In this document: positions 12,131 through 25,100 of the stretch, piece by piece
How the letters are laid out: each line of letters opens with the position of its first letter
How positions within the stretch are numbered: position 1 is the stretch's first letter
Assembly (NCBI RefSeq): GCF_030273125.1
Contig: NC_081526.1
Location: 27,772,659-27,836,658, forward strand
Direction: 5' to 3'
DNA: 64,000 nucleotides
DNA from: Centropristis striata
Lineage: Eukaryota; Chordata; Actinopteri; Perciformes; Serranidae
Program-made: the position numbers and the translations under genes
The notes under the pieces: model-generated
The model's input: the letters and a program-made list of their open reading frames with translations, nothing else
Told to the model about the DNA's origin: nothing
Database searches by the model: none

Positions 12131-13014
12131 TAAAGCAACTACAAGGAACTTTTTTTTGTTGATTTTGGTGCCCACTGTGGATAAAAGCAGCAGCATCACC
12201 TCCTTGTGACATAAAGATTTTGATCTAGTGTTTGTTTTTTTTTGGAAGCAATAAAATAAGTTGCAACTCATAATATTATGATATTTACGATATTTTGACA
12301 TCCAAAATCAAGTTTAATAATATTACAATATCTGTATAAGATCAATATATTTCCCTGTCCTAGGTGCAAATGTGTATATTTTTTTTTATAAATAAAATAT
12401 ACACTTTAAAAAGTTAAGGAAAAAGGCCAGTACAGGATATGTTTGAAAACCTTTAGATGCTGCAAAGGTTGACTCTTGTTTTCGCCCCTTCAGCTTTTTT
12501 TTGTCAATTTCTTTTTTCTCCTTTTTGCTGATCCCGCCACAGTATTAGTCATAACAATAAAATATAACGTCAAAAATAAAGAAAAATCCTTTTAAGTAGG
12601 AGTAAGGGATGCCAGTGGGGTGGCAGATTAGTTAAGTCTTTGACCCAGACCGGTGTTCATCTCTCATCAGAAGAAATGTACAGAAGTAGTTAATTTAACC
12701 CCAAAACTCTTCTTTTTTCCTAACCTTAACCAAGAAGTTTCACAATGTTAAACAGTGTTGAAAACAGCGACCAGTCAATGCATCGTTTTTTGTGAGAAAT
12801 CATGCAAACCTGTTCATAAGTTGCATGCTTCTCACTGCCAAACTCTGTCGGAGAGAAATCTGATTTATTGGGGAATCAGACCTGTGGAACGGCATTCAGA
12901 GAATAGCCAGTCTTCTAACTGATGGACTCAATCACGTATGTAGGTCATATAGAGACATCAGCATTAAAGTGGAACTGTTTCATAAAAAGTTGAAAACTCC
13001 TTGTAGTTGCTTTA
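12131..13014. mobile_element. MITE with TAAAGCAACTACAAGGA inverted ends
   Basis: TAAAGCAACTACAAGGA at the left end is matched by TCCTTGTAGTTGCTTTA at 12998-13014 in inverted orientation. The interior is AT-rich and non-coding. This fits a non-autonomous DNA transposon; I could not define a clear target duplication, so the superfamily is open. Confidence 0.6.
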
Positions 13015-13098
13015 GAAGTTCAATTAAGGAGGCACTTTTATAGGAAGACGTTAATGCATTAATGAATCAAAGCTGAAGCTGAAAATCTAAAGACGGAC

Positions 13099-13435
13099 AC
13101 AGGTGCATCTCGATAAATTAGAAAATCATAGAAAGTTTATTTATGTCAGTAATTCAATTCAAATATTGGAAATAACACATTATATAGATAGATTTACCAT
13201 TTCATGTCTTAATTTATTTAATTTCTTCTAATTATAATGATTATGGCTCAAATTTAATGAAGACCTAAAATTCAGTGTCTCAAAAAAATGTAACATTACA
13301 AAATACCAATTTTAAAAAGTATGTTTAATATGGAAATGTTGGCCTCTGAAAAGTATGTACATCTATATGACTCAATACTTGAACTACTGAAAATGGACTT
13401 TTCCATCATATTCTAATTTATTGAGATGCACCTGT
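13099..13435. mobile_element. mariner-like MITE, ACAGGTGCATCTC ends
   Basis: It starts ACAGGTGCATCTCGATAAAT and ends with its near-perfect inverse, ATTTATTGAGATGCACCTGT. The inverted repeats are about 25 bp. The termini resemble a widespread fish Tc1/mariner-type MITE (recalled, not searched). No transposase frame remains. It lies in the possible wnt10a 3' UTR. Confidence 0.7.
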
Positions 13436-14413
13436 ATAAAAGTCAGATTGTTGGTACGATTCCTCATATCAGACACTTAGAATCCATTTCCTCCCCTCTA
13501 ATAGAGGTAGTTGAATTGAAAACCACACAAATCAGCTTCCAATAGAGTAAGGATAATCACTAGCCCTCTACACTATAAGGTCATTTTTAAAAACCATTGC
13601 AACAAGAGCTTGTACAGCTGTTGAAAGTTTAGTACAGCCTCCCTAAAACAGAGCACACATGCATCATCCTGAGTTATACAAAATGTTCCATGTGTTGTCT
13701 GTGTTGTTTGTGGTATGTAATGTAAGAGGACTGTCAGTGCACAGTATAGACCTTCATTAAACAAATACAGTTTTTCATCTTCAGCATGATCAAAACAGCA
13801 TTGTAAATAAAACTGAATAATGCTGCACCACTACCATCAATACATTTCCAGTGACTCGGGAAACTGAGCACACGCGACCAGACTTTGGTTCCTCACACTA
13901 TAAACATCCTAAGCTGCCATCAATCAAAGTGTTTCCTGTTTTGTGATGCAATGTACTGTGTGCTACACTGTAAGATTCTTGTGATATATCTACACTCACC
14001 TTCACACCTCTTCAATGTGTGCAAACAGGGATATTCTGATGTCCAAGTATATGAAAAACAAAATTGATGTGGATTCCTGCCGATGCACATTTTAAAGATC
14101 AAATTTTGTCTCAAGAAACATGTATGAGTGAGGCTCCTTATCAGACAGTGTAATTTATTTCAAGCAAATATGTTTCTGTGTTGAAAGCAGAGGAGAAAAA
14201 AAAATCTGGAATCATGTTTCCAGTGTAACAGATTATTTTGATTCTGATAAGTAGTTTGCACATATAGAACTGTGTCCAGGAAAACTCTGGGAGATATCAG
14301 CAATATGCATTTTTTTCATGTCATAAATGTAATGTATGTATGTATTTTTATGTTTTAATATGGTTATTATCTAAGTTATTTTATTTTTGTGGATAAGTTA
14401 ATATTTGTAAGAC

Positions 14414-14419
14414 AATAAA
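14414..14419 (+). terminator. candidate distal polyadenylation signal
   Basis: An AATAAA in a T/A-rich context (14330-14440) with GT/T-rich sequence around it, about 3.1 kb after the Wnt stop codon and before the next transposon. It is the best-looking distal poly(A) signal for wnt10a, but use cannot be shown from sequence. Confidence 0.3.
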
Positions 14420-14668
14420 GAAAGACCATAATATTGAAAGGGGCTTTAATGTGATGAATAATAAAATACATGGAAGCAGTGTGAGTGATAAAGAGAACAG
14501 TTTTATGTTTATTTAGTCATGACTCAGCTGCCATCAACATACTAATGATGATGAATCCTCTATGTATGCTAGTATAGTATGGTTAAGTTACTTCAGAGGT
14601 CATTAGTTTTCTTCAAGTTTCCCTCTGAAGCGAACACATGTGTCCCAGTGGTTATCATTACTTATGTG

Positions 14669-15146
14669 CAGTGGTGGAAGAAGTATTTAGATCCCTTACT
14701 TAAGTAAAAGTACTAATACCACACTAAAATCACAAAGTCCTGCATTCATTTTTTACTTTAGTAAAAGTACAAAAGTATCAGCATCAACTTGTACTTAAAG
14801 TATCAAAAGTCAAAGTATTCATTATGCAAGATGAACCCACTAAGACTGTTTTATTATTCCAAATATATTATTAGATTATTAATATTGATGCATTTATTAA
14901 TGACGTCAAGGTCAAGCTATTTTATACACTTTAATGTGGTTTAATATTTAAACATGTGTTATCATTTTAAATTGATATATTTCTTCATGTTAAATCTCGA
15001 CCTGAAAAGTAACTAAACCTGGGAGCTAAATGTAGTGAAGTATAAAGTTACAGAAAATGGAAATACTCAAGTAAAGTACAAGTACCTAAAAAAAAATATT
15101 TAAGTACAGTAAATGAGTAAATGTACTTAGTTACATTCCACCACCG
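14669..15146. mobile_element. hAT MITE, CAGTGGTGG family, copy 2
   Basis: Begins CAGTGGTGGAAG and ends TCCACCACCG, an inverted repeat with one terminal change. The body carries the AGTAAAAGTAC motifs seen in the copies at 6856 and 60894. Flanks cttatgtg (14661-14668) and gttatgtg (15147-15154) match at 7 of 8 bases, giving an 8-bp hAT-type duplication. Non-coding. Confidence 0.85.
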
Positions 15147-15154
15147 GTTATGTG

Positions 15155-16009
15155 CAAAGGTTATTTAAGGTACATATGAATAAAAGCTTAGTCATTCTAT
15201 ACTATGCTAATATTAGCCAGTATTTAGTCACAACCAACATGCTGCATAGAGACGGATAGTATTTAGGTCCCACTCCCACTGGAGTGTCTTTTCATTGACT
15301 TGGTATTGCATGAAGGTGCCTGCTAGAAATCAACATAAAACTTGGTGGGATGCACCAACAACAACATAAAGAGTCCATAACGTAGTACGTTTTTTTAAGT
15401 CTTTAAAGGATGGGTAAAACATTCACAACATTTATATAGCAGTCAAGAATTATATACTATGTAAAGATATAGTGGAGTAATGGTGTACTGACCAGAGAAT
15501 GCAGTCACGACTCCTGAACGGCCGACCCATTCCAGGCCGAACTGGCCAGCGGTCATAGTTTCTGTTTTTCAATTTTTTTTGTGTCAATAGTTGCTGTCGC
15601 CATTGGGCGAGCCAGTCTGGCCCAGAGCAGACATCCGCGCAGAGCTGCCTGTGAGACTGGGCCAAATACTTTCAATAATGAAGGGGGATACGAGCGCCCC
15701 CCTCCTAATTTGGACTGATACCATTTTTGTTGAAATCTGATTGGCTGATGCGGGCTCACCATAACATGAAAATTAAAGTGTTTGCAGGTGTCTCAATTGT
15801 AAAACTTTAGCAAAAATGGAGATAAGAAAAGCAGTGGGTGGTGCTGAAAAACTAAGGATGAAAAAGATGCAAGATGCAGCTGAATGTGCAAAATGACCCA
15901 ATTTTTTTCCTGCCGTGGAGGGGCCAAGGTTGCTATGGTCACGAGACAGGCCACTGATGACGAGGATGTCCTTGTCCATGTCCTGCAAGGTAAAAAATAA
16001 GATTTAGAT
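15155..16009. other. intergenic, nothing recognised
   Basis: AT-rich with a GC-richer patch at 15480-15720 whose open frames are short and unrecognised. No RNA gene or coding exon supported. Confidence 0.4.
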
Positions 16010-16160
16010 TAAAAACTTTATTAATCCCACAATGGGGAAATTCAACCTCTGCATTTAAACCATCCTTTTTCACACACAAGTGAACACACCATGCAAGGAG
16101 CAACTTGCATGAATCTCCGGTTACAAGCCCGATTCCTAATCTCTAGGCCACGGGCTGCCC
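16010..16160 (-). mobile_element. tRNA-derived SINE, internally deleted
   Basis: Read on the minus strand, it has a head beginning GGGCAGCCCGTGGCCTAGAG (box A-like GTGGCCTAGAG), then a central TGGTGTGTTCAC segment, and it ends with TTCCCCATTGTGGGATTAATAAAG. The head, centre and tail match the longer copy at 28441-28695. Part of the middle is missing. Confidence 0.7.
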
Positions 16161-17814
16161 AAAATACAGTTTTCATCAAAAAGAGTCCGATGACTTCCAA
16201 TTTCTCTTTCGTAAAGAGCTGTCTGGCAAGGAAGAGTGGGGGAAATATTCTAAAAATAGCATACACTTAGAATGATATTGATTTTGAAGTGGCTAAAAAA
16301 AAAAATTTTGTTGCTGTCCCTGTGCACAGCAATACATTTCTTAGCCTCTATATTGCTTCTCCAAACTTGTGGGAAAGATAACCACCACCGGCCAAAGATA
16401 ATACACTTACTATGGATAAGTTCTTCATACTACCCCACTTCAGAAATTCAAAACAATCCCTTTAAAATCATGTCCCCTACTGGCCATACTGCATACAGGA
16501 TGTGTTCCCGTTTGTGTCCGGGTGTGTTTTTTTCATGTTATGTAAATGTTTTTTTTTAGATCTTTTTATTTATGTAGTTTTATAATATAAATGTATACAG
16601 TTTGAATCTAAGACATCAATAAAAGAAAAATAAGACTAGTAGTAAATGTGAAATCTGCTCTGAAGAAAGTGTGCAGAAGCTTTTTATTCTTTCCACACTG
16701 ACTGAAAAAAGGCCCATCATTGGAACAGTTGGGCTCCATATTGTAATTACAGCTATTACAGTGATTGCTTTTGACTGCACATAGCCTGAATGTTTTGTTA
16801 GGAACCTTAAGATATACCCAGACCAGATAAGACCACAAGTCTGTGGTCAAGTGTAGACCCTCCCTTACCAGTTGCTGCTTGCGTGCAGAGAGAAATCCTG
16901 TTGAGCGTCCTGACTCACTTATACAGTATATTCTGTGCCCTGAGGGAAGTGATGAAGTCACCAAGTCAAGTGTAAGAATGCAAGAGATACACTTTCAAAG
17001 TAAACAGATGTGCAGTAAAAAGGTGCTATTTCAGAGTCACGCGGTTCTATTCTTATCCAAACATACTGCTCGCTTTCAGGGAGAGAAAAAAAAAAGGAAA
17101 GATTCCCTTGCTGCTCCCGCCTCTCCTCTCTCCTCCCTGGTGCACCATCTGTATGTTGAGTTTAGCGTGCATACTGCATCTTTCAGTGCGCTGATTTAAG
17201 TGAACATGCTCTTCATCTCCCTCTCTGCGTGTATGAATAGTTTATGTGCGATCTGTTCTTGTGGCTACAACACCTTTGTGTGCGTGTTTGTTTATGCAAG
17301 CATGTGTGTTTCTTTTCGCAGGCACATGCATTTAAGTGACAGGGTGTGTGTATGCATGCTTGTGTAACGCGTTGACAACGACCTGATGCCAAGGTTGAGA
17401 AACCTGCTGAGATCCCTGCTGGGTTCTTCCACCAGTAGGCTTCAATGGCTGCCAAATCAAAGTTCAGCTAAGTAATAATTATGCAGAAATCAATCAAAAC
17501 GCTCATGTTACTGCTTTAATGATTTCATCTCCCATGGAAATAAAATAAATGCCAAATGATCATATGACTATTTAGAACCTGAACAGATATAATAATCCTT
17601 GATAAATACTTGTTTAATATCAGATTACTCGAAAGAAGAAGAAAAAAACATTAATCTTCATGAGAATAGCTCTTGCTTGTGAAGAAACACCAGGCCCAGA
17701 CTTGTGTGTTGAGTTTATTTGAACAGTGGCTGTTATTTTGATAGAGAGCAGGTCCCAAAGTGACTGCAGATTTGAGCTGAAACAACATTATGCTGTTGAA
17801 TGAGATTTATTGTG
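16161..17814. other. intergenic, nothing recognised
   Basis: Frames of up to 118 codons at 16608-16964 (minus) and 16843-17199 (plus) overlap, have no recognisable domain and no convincing splice sites. I treat both as chance frames. No RNA gene seen. Confidence 0.35.
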
Positions 17815-18097
17815 TTATGATCCCTTGGCATGAACTGGCAGGTCTGGATCACTTTTTAGACATTCTTTAATGTTTTCAAGGACAAGGTCAGGTTGTCCTG
17901 CAATGGTGCCTAAATGGACACTCACTATGCATGTAAAAAAACATGTAGTGACGTGGGTCGGATTGTAAAACCACCGCACTACCTTGTAAATCAACATCTG
18001 CAAGTTTACCATTTTGCATTAGTGGTAAAGATGCAGCAGTTTCTCTGAATATAAAAGCATTTGCCAGGACACTGACAGGTTTGGTTTGGTCCTGCAT
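17815..18097 (-). pseudogene. possible frameshifted coding remnant
   Basis: Two overlapping minus-strand frames (17888-18097 and 17815-18012, offset by one base) have ordinary amino-acid composition and less AT bias than their surroundings. Examples are KLADVDLQGSAVVLQSDPRH in the first and AGQPDLVLENIKECLKSDPD in the second. This could be one gene fragment broken by a frameshift, or chance. The family is not recognised. Confidence 0.15.
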
Positions 18098-20814
18098 ACC
18101 AAACTGTCAACAGGTATTTTCATTATCTTAACCTTAAATGCTTAATTGATATTGTTGTTTTCTGAGGTGTCTGGTAAAAGACTTTTTAATAAGTATATTA
18201 TCCTCAGAGTAAACAAACTAATTAAAAAGCATAAATTTTGCATATTCCTACAAGTAACACGACCACAACGTGCAAGCTGTAATCAAAGTTTTTGTAACTG
18301 CCGGGCATGTAAAGTATGTATGCAAGAGATAGCAGGAGAGAGCATACCTCTGTCTTCCTAGAACACTGGATGTTTGTGTACGCATGTGCAAATGCAAGTG
18401 TTAACAAATCATTTTCAGTATGTGTGCATTGCTTTGTGATACTCAGCTCACCTGGTCCTTCTTGAGGTTTAAACCTTGAGACGCCAAACTGTATCACTTG
18501 TCACTTAAGCACAGGTTAGGTTGTCTGATTAACCAAAATATGCAGAAACCAACCAAAACGTAGGTGCATTACTATAGAAAGTTGCAGAAATAGAGATGGT
18601 AAGGCAGTGCGAAGATGCAAAGAAAGACACGTAAGAAGCTGAACATAAGGAGACAGACAGGCAGCTAGCTGCTACAAGCTTGATGGGGAATAAATGTGCT
18701 CGTTCTCTCCCTTTTCCCTCAAGGGTGGATTGAAAAGAACAAATGTGAGGGACCAGTCCCTACAAGTAAACTCAGGAGAAAGAACATTGAATACTACTTT
18801 ATTACAGTAATCCACACATGCTGTGAGCAAATGCCACATTAAGCAAACAGCAGGTCATGCACAAACAACAGCGGTATTTATGAGCAGCAGTGTGACTAAA
18901 TAAGTATCACTTTAAAGACAACATCAGCGTGTAATTGATCATCCAAAGAGTGTGCTGACCATTGATGTAATGAATGACTTAATTGTTCTGCCTGAAGAAG
19001 ATGGGTTTATTAACGCTCTCTAGAGATTCTGCGCTGGATTAGGATTTCTAACTTTTTTTAAATCCGGCATGTTGTCACATACTGTGCTAAGACCTACGAC
19101 CTACGACCTAAGACCTACGTTACAATCATGGTTTAACCCAAACCATGAACTTTGCCTTACCCTCACCAAGTAGTTTAGTTACACAACATTAACCATGTGT
19201 TTAAAATAGCAAAACTGTCACGGTAAAACTGTGGCAATTTGTCCGTGATTAAGTTACAAGGACATGTTGAATTGCAAGAGCATCATACAAATGGATTCAA
19301 GATTTGGTTGGTTTGTCCATAAAGTTGTCAGCAATCCCCAAATGCTTCCAAGAAAACTCTTCATTCTGAGCTGCTCAATATCCAGTTATAAAGGGACTTG
19401 TGGCAAATATTAGCGAGTGCTTTTTCTGTTGCATGGCTTACTCTTAATAGATTGCTCATGACCACTCCAAATTCAGTAAAGAATGCATAAAATGCACATT
19501 ACAGCACAGTTTGGAAGCAATGCAGTCCCTGACTGTCATTTTAGACATACCACATCACCATACATAGCCTTTTTTGAGGCTAGATCAGAGAAGACCACAC
19601 AAGTGGATCGTTTAATCCAATTAGCTGAAGCAGACCGAGCCTCTGAGGTTAAATCAGTTCGACGTTATCTGCTATCAAATGATTTGTTCAACCAACCTGA
19701 AATTATTTTAATGTACATTTTTGCAGAAAACCGATGACTGCATGCTCTTTACTTTTTTGGTTGCAAATATACAGTTTAAACTTTGTAGAAACAGCTCTTT
19801 AAAACTCCTTTTTAAGACATTCCTGTCTAAAGATAGGTCTTGTGTTTTGATAACTAATTCATCATTTTTATACCTTGTAGAATTGCTTCATTCCAAATTA
19901 AAATTCAATGTGACAGGAACAGGGAACATGCAAGGCACATCCACATTATCTCATAGGGCCTTTCTTGTATATAGTCCTTTCAGCTTCTTTACAAATACTT
20001 GATCTGCACTAACACTGCAGTTTGATCTGTTTTACTAATTCATGCCCTCCTCCACCAGGGAAGGATCGAAGAGGAAACAGGGATCACTTTTTGTGGGCTT
20101 TCTCTTATTAATTATTGAGAGTGGAGGCCAACGAGTACATGCTTTTAACACCATTTGCAACATGTTCTGCTCGACCTAAGCTGACACTTGCTCCACTGGA
20201 TTTGAGTTCCACTTTCTTGAAGCCTGACAGGGAATAAGATGGTGAGTAGAAATGCTATGGGCCTGCTGACGCATTCACTTTAACTCAAGCCTCACACACA
20301 CACATACTGCAATCACATCCTTGTCAGCTGGGGAGATGGAGACTGACACAAGGAGCATTTTCCTAAAATATTGATCAGCGAGGGTCAAACATTTCCTCAC
20401 AAGAAGGGCTATATATGGAAAAGGGCCAACCCCTCTGGTCCAGCGGTTTTCCCCAGGAGGAACCTTTAGCTTCACTGATTCACCTAGAACTAGTTGTAGT
20501 ATTGCTGTTCAAGCTCAACCAAGTAGAAGACAACAAAATGTTTGCAGTTATTTGGGCCATACTTGGCTAAATGAGACTCAAACACTTGGACAAAATATCT
20601 CATCTGTACAGTATGTGAGAACAGAAATACAGACAAGAATGCAGATTGAGAAAGGCCTATACTAACAAAGACAGGGCTCAGTTTTATCATCTTTATCTTT
20701 ATAAAACATTTAATTAATATGATTGTAACCTAGGTTGCAAAGCAATCTTTGGTGCAAATCTTCCCACCGTCAGTCCCTTTCACAAATGACATTTTTTTAC
20801 AATTTTTTGTCAAG
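18098..20814. other. intergenic, nothing recognised
   Basis: Mostly AT-rich. A short tandem of ACCTACG-type units lies at about 19091-19118. Bases 20040-20240 are less repetitive and could be regulatory, but nothing specific supports it. Confidence 0.35.
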
Positions 20815-21078
20815 GCCTGAAAAGTGAAGCCAATGCGGAAATGTATTAAATCTGCATTCTTTCTAATTGCCAGCAGGGGGAGACACAATTGGTTGCAAAA
20901 AGACGTCAGTTTGAATGAAAGTAAATAGGACAATGACCCTACTTTTCACTGAATTTATTACCTAAGTAAACATTATAATGAAGAGTTTATGGTCTCAATC
21001 ACTATAATTTCTACCATGTGATTGACAGGTTGCTATAACAGTGCACTTTGTGTTTCCATCTTAGAACTTTACTGCGCA

Positions 21079-22039
21079 TAGCCTGAGTATACCCATACTG
21101 CCTTGCGCGCTGGATTTCATTTTCGAACCTGCAGGCAGTCTGGCAACGATGGCTGTTTCTTAGCCCTGTTTTAGGGATCCAATCACAGAACAGGGAGGGA
21201 TGGCAAGACGATGACGCGTACTACTCGACAGATGGAAGCTTGTAGTTTTGTTGTTTTCGATTTCGTAGTTTTAGATCCAACATGGCTGCACCAGACGTGA
21301 AACTCTCTTTCGATCTAGCTGACGGCGTTTTAAATAGTTTAGAGCAACAGTTGATTTTAAAAGAAGAACAACAATTGACTTTACACTCTTGTTTCACCGC
21401 GAAAAAGTATGTTTTAGCCTTGCTTCCGACAGGATTTGGCAAAAGTCTAATCTACCAACTAGCCTTGCTACCGCTCGCTGCTGTAACGCCGGTGATCTCG
21501 CTATGAGACGGGGGACACAGGAGCCGCCCAGAGACCCGCAGCATCTCGTCTATTGCCCATAAAATCAGTGGATGTGTGTGGCTGAATGACATGAGGGGGA
21601 AATAAGGCATGAAAATAAATAATCTTGCAGAAAGCGAGAACTGGAGAAGCAAAGCAGCAAGCAACACTCTCTCACAGACACACACACACACACACACACA
21701 CACCAACACAGCCGGTAGACTGTGAGCTGAAACTACAGAGCAGCCAGAGCCAGAACATGCTGCAGAAAAACGTTGCAGAAGCACAATTGAGCATTTTAGT
21801 CTCAAAGTAGAGATGGGCTAGTCTGGCTATGTAAACATCCATTTCTGTCGCTCTACATACGTTATCGGGTAATAACTGATACGATTGGCTAAGAGCTACC
21901 TACAGACACTTTTGATAAACATTCTTAGCGCCCAATAAATGGTTCTGGAGGGTCGTAAACCACACCTCCTCTACGGAAAAATTAATGGCTGGTTTCCAGA
22001 CTAATCTCATTTGTGATTAGTCTGCCGTTAGCCAGGCTA
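21079..22039 (+). mobile_element. TAGCCTGG-ended transposon, copy A, with RecQ-like gene fragment
   Basis: Ends are TAGCCTGAGTATACCCATAC and GTTAGCCAGGCTA, sharing an 8-bp inverted terminus with copy B (48388-49189). The flanks tactgcgca (21070-21078) and ttttgcgca (22040-22048) agree at 7 of 9 bases, an old target duplication of about 9 bp. Inside are a 5' leader, the start of a RecQ-like helicase frame, an abrupt join near 21510, a (CA)n tract at 21680-21704 and a subterminal hairpin at 21996-22025. A 9-bp duplication would fit a Mutator-like element, but the superfamily is not established. The copy is internally deleted. Confidence 0.75.
21282..21506 (+). pseudogene. 5' fragment of RecQ-like DNA helicase in transposon
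   Basis: A 74-residue frame opens MAAPDVKLSFDLADGVLNSL. Residues 27-60 resemble the start of a RecQ-family ATPase domain: a QxxL-type lead-in with a FTAKKYVLALLPTG stretch, then the Walker A segment LPTGFGKS at 48-55 and LIYQL. In the family, this lysine/serine pair binds ATP. The frame stops at 21506 just after motif I, where the element jumps to sequence that in copy B follows a rearrangement. All later helicase motifs are therefore missing. It is not an active gene; a complete relative presumably exists elsewhere in the genome (inference). Confidence 0.7.
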
Positions 22040-22190
22040 TTTTGCGCATGCGTTGATTGCAAAAAATCAATATGGCTAGATGGCGAGAAAATGCTGAACT
22101 CAAGACTTCAAAATGGAGTCAACCAAACCAATGGGTGACGTCAGTGTGAGGTCCATTACTTTTATACAGTTCATGGTTTTTGTACAAATT

Positions 22191-25100
22191 AAACAAAAGG
22201 AGATATAATGTGTTAATTGGCAAGCTTTAGATTTGCTGCTACTTTGGATAAAGCTAGGCTCACTGTTTCCAGTTTTTATGCTTAACTATGCTAACCAGCT
22301 GCTGGCTATAGTTTGGTGTACCTCACTGGCACAAGGATTTCTCAACATGTCAAACGATTCCTTTTATCTCTGGGGACTGGCCTCATCCTGATTAAAAAAC
22401 ACATCTGAGGATAGCTGATATCTTGATTATTGCCCTCAAACATTGCCCTCAAACAAAGGAATGTACTTGATGTTGCAATTAATGTTTGGTTTCATGTGTT
22501 AGCATTCTTTCCTCATCTGTCATGCATTCTCTTGAATTGCTTCAAACCATTTCCCACCCACTCTCTTAACCACACATAGCGAAAGTAATACAGCAATCAC
22601 GGAAATCCTCTTCAACATCCATCTCATTTTTTTTAATGTTATCTGAGTGGTTCCTCCATATTATACAATGACATGTGGATGAATTGACCTTTATTAATCT
22701 CATACTATTCATGCTTTGTCAATAAAGAACCTGCAATGTTTTAGAAAAATTGTGACTCAGCAAGCCAAGTTGCCCTCCATCCACCCACAGTGCTGACAGT
22801 TACACAATATACTGCACATGTCTTAGCAGGGCTGCCAACTCTCACACATTGACTGAAACTTATGCAATTTACACTTTTAACACATTCTCACAAAGATATA
22901 TTTAAAGGATGATATTATGATATTTATAGTGCCCAATGCACTTATGGTAATTTAGTGGCCAGGCTCCCTTGGTGCACCTGTGGCACACTCTGGCACAAGG
23001 TTGGCTCACAGAGAACAATGCTGTGGGAGTTATACATGGAGTGAGACGTTTTATCGTATTCACAATTTTTTTTTTGTATAAATGTACAAACTATTTTCAA
23101 TGCGTCAGTCCGTTCTGTTGACTCAGAAGAAACTGTGTAGAATTATTATGTTTTTTTCTTGTCATTTTACACTATTCTGATGCTGGTTATAGAAAATGTA
23201 ACCTTAACAGTGACATCCTGCTCCAATTAAACCGCAGATGGAACAGATATCTGCTGATGGTTGTAAAGGGAGTCACCGGACTGCTACTACAGACCGAACT
23301 TTATTCTGACTAGCTGACATCAATGCCACAACCACTGTAAGTAAAATCAGCATGACCATTTTGTAGAATGAAGTTACTGTTGCTGTCACAACAATCAACA
23401 AAATTACACATATTACCGAAGTTATTCATGCTTGCAAATTGATCTTTGTATTCATGCAGCTATAACAGCATGTGACATGTCAAGAACCCATTTCATCTAA
23501 AAGTAGAACTGTGTAAAATCAAAGTTTTTTTGAAAGTTTTTGGAAGGCCAAGTAGCTAGTTGGATTTGTTGGATGTTTGTCCGTGATTCTCTACAATGCG
23601 GATTTTGCCACAAATGCTAAGTTAGAATTAGTCTGAATGACCACTGTTAATTAGGTTGGGACATATCAGAGTCTCCTTTAAACCAAAACCAAAAGCACCT
23701 GCTGTGGTTTAACTGGATTTTATCCTTTTGTTTTCAGCTGTAGACCAACACTCACTCTTTTATATATTTTAATATTCACTGAATATATTCACTAATGTCT
23801 CATACATGTCATTCCTCTCTCTCTGTTTCTACTGTAGTTGTATGGACGTCAGCCCTCTCCTTTTTTCGGCCCAAGCTAGTGTCCTGCTTTGATCGGTTAT
23901 CTGCCCCCAAACAAGTAAAATTGCTGTATCATCAACCAAGCCTTAAAAACATCTGAGACAGTATAATTACTAATTTCAGCATTAATAACGCAACCAGGGA
24001 CAAGCAGTAGTACCCTTTAATCTTAAGCATTTCAGAGGCTTGTTTTTATGGCCCTTCTCCTTTCCACCTCCTAGCTTCTTCTTTACTTCTACTGACCCAT
24101 GATAGACTGCAACCCACGGTCCTCTACCAGACCAGACTTTAAGCCTCAGAGAAAGGGTGTGTATGGTTCTATAGACAGATCTGAGAACTTGTGGTTAGCC
24201 AGACTACTTCATTTGTGGGTAATTTCTCATTTGTAGTCTTGTAGTGCCTTAGATATTCTCCTGTGACCTGTGGAGCATAAAAGGATTATAATGAACTCTA
24301 AGGATCAACGGAGGAGTTAAAGTAACTCAGTGGAACTGTTGGTGGTCCAGTCTGATTGGCTGATCCAGCATAAACTGCACATTCTGTACTTTTTAGCTTT
24401 AGTTAGTGAGCTGCCTGTGCACATGGATCTAAGCTACACTTATTTTATGGCATAATTTCTCTATATATGGGCCCATTTTAGCATATTGAATACCTCACAT
24501 ATTGCATGTTCACATCCCCATTAGGATACAGGTATTGTTCAGGTTCATACCAACAATCTTTTTAGGACAGTGTCATTTAGACATTAAGGTGCAGTTTTGC
24601 TGGAGATTCAACACAGTCGAGGAATTCCAGCGATCCGTTGTAATGAAGGTCAAAATCTTTATCGGAAACTTCATGGCCTTGGCTTCAATCATGGTCATTA
24701 CTGAAACTGTTCTCAGCTGTACACATAGCCTTGATGGGGACTTAAAAGAGTTTTCCTCCTTGTCTTTATAGTCTCTAAATATCAGGGGTGGTATTCACAA
24801 GAATTAATGGGCATGTCAGTCTTAACTTTAGGCGTTACATCTTTGGTGTCCTCCAATTCTGAAAGCTTTTTAGCACTAAAACCAGCTCATCAATCTGTGA
24901 GAAGCTAGAGGTAGCCCAGAGGATTCCTTTGCCACCAAGACTTAATCACAGTCAGTTGGCTTCTGCCAGTAACACACCTGGTTGTAGCAGCGTTTTGGGA
25001 AAACACAGTGATAATGAGCAGAATAAGCTCAAACCATGAGGGTGTTTGGGGGGCTGCATCAGTCTAATGTTAAACTTTGGCATGCAATGGCCAAAAGCAT

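Larger units (their letters stand above)
20815..22190. repeat. common interspersed repeat split by a transposon
   Basis: The left part (20815-21078) includes CCAGCAGGGGG, a GACCCTACTT...TTATTACCTAAGTAAAC block and GAGTTTATGGTCTCAAT. The right part (22049-22190) includes an AACCAATGGGTGACGTCA block and TATACAGTTCATGG. A second copy starts at 26460 and shares the first blocks and the TTAGAACTTTA motif. The 21079-22039 transposon sits between the halves. Confidence 0.6.

Noticed and set aside
16608..17199. Two 118-codon frames on opposite strands
   Set aside because: Overlapping, unrecognised, no supporting signals.
21079..22039. Helitron interpretation because of the 3' hairpin
   Set aside because: The clear target duplications and inverted ends in both copies argue against rolling-circle insertion.
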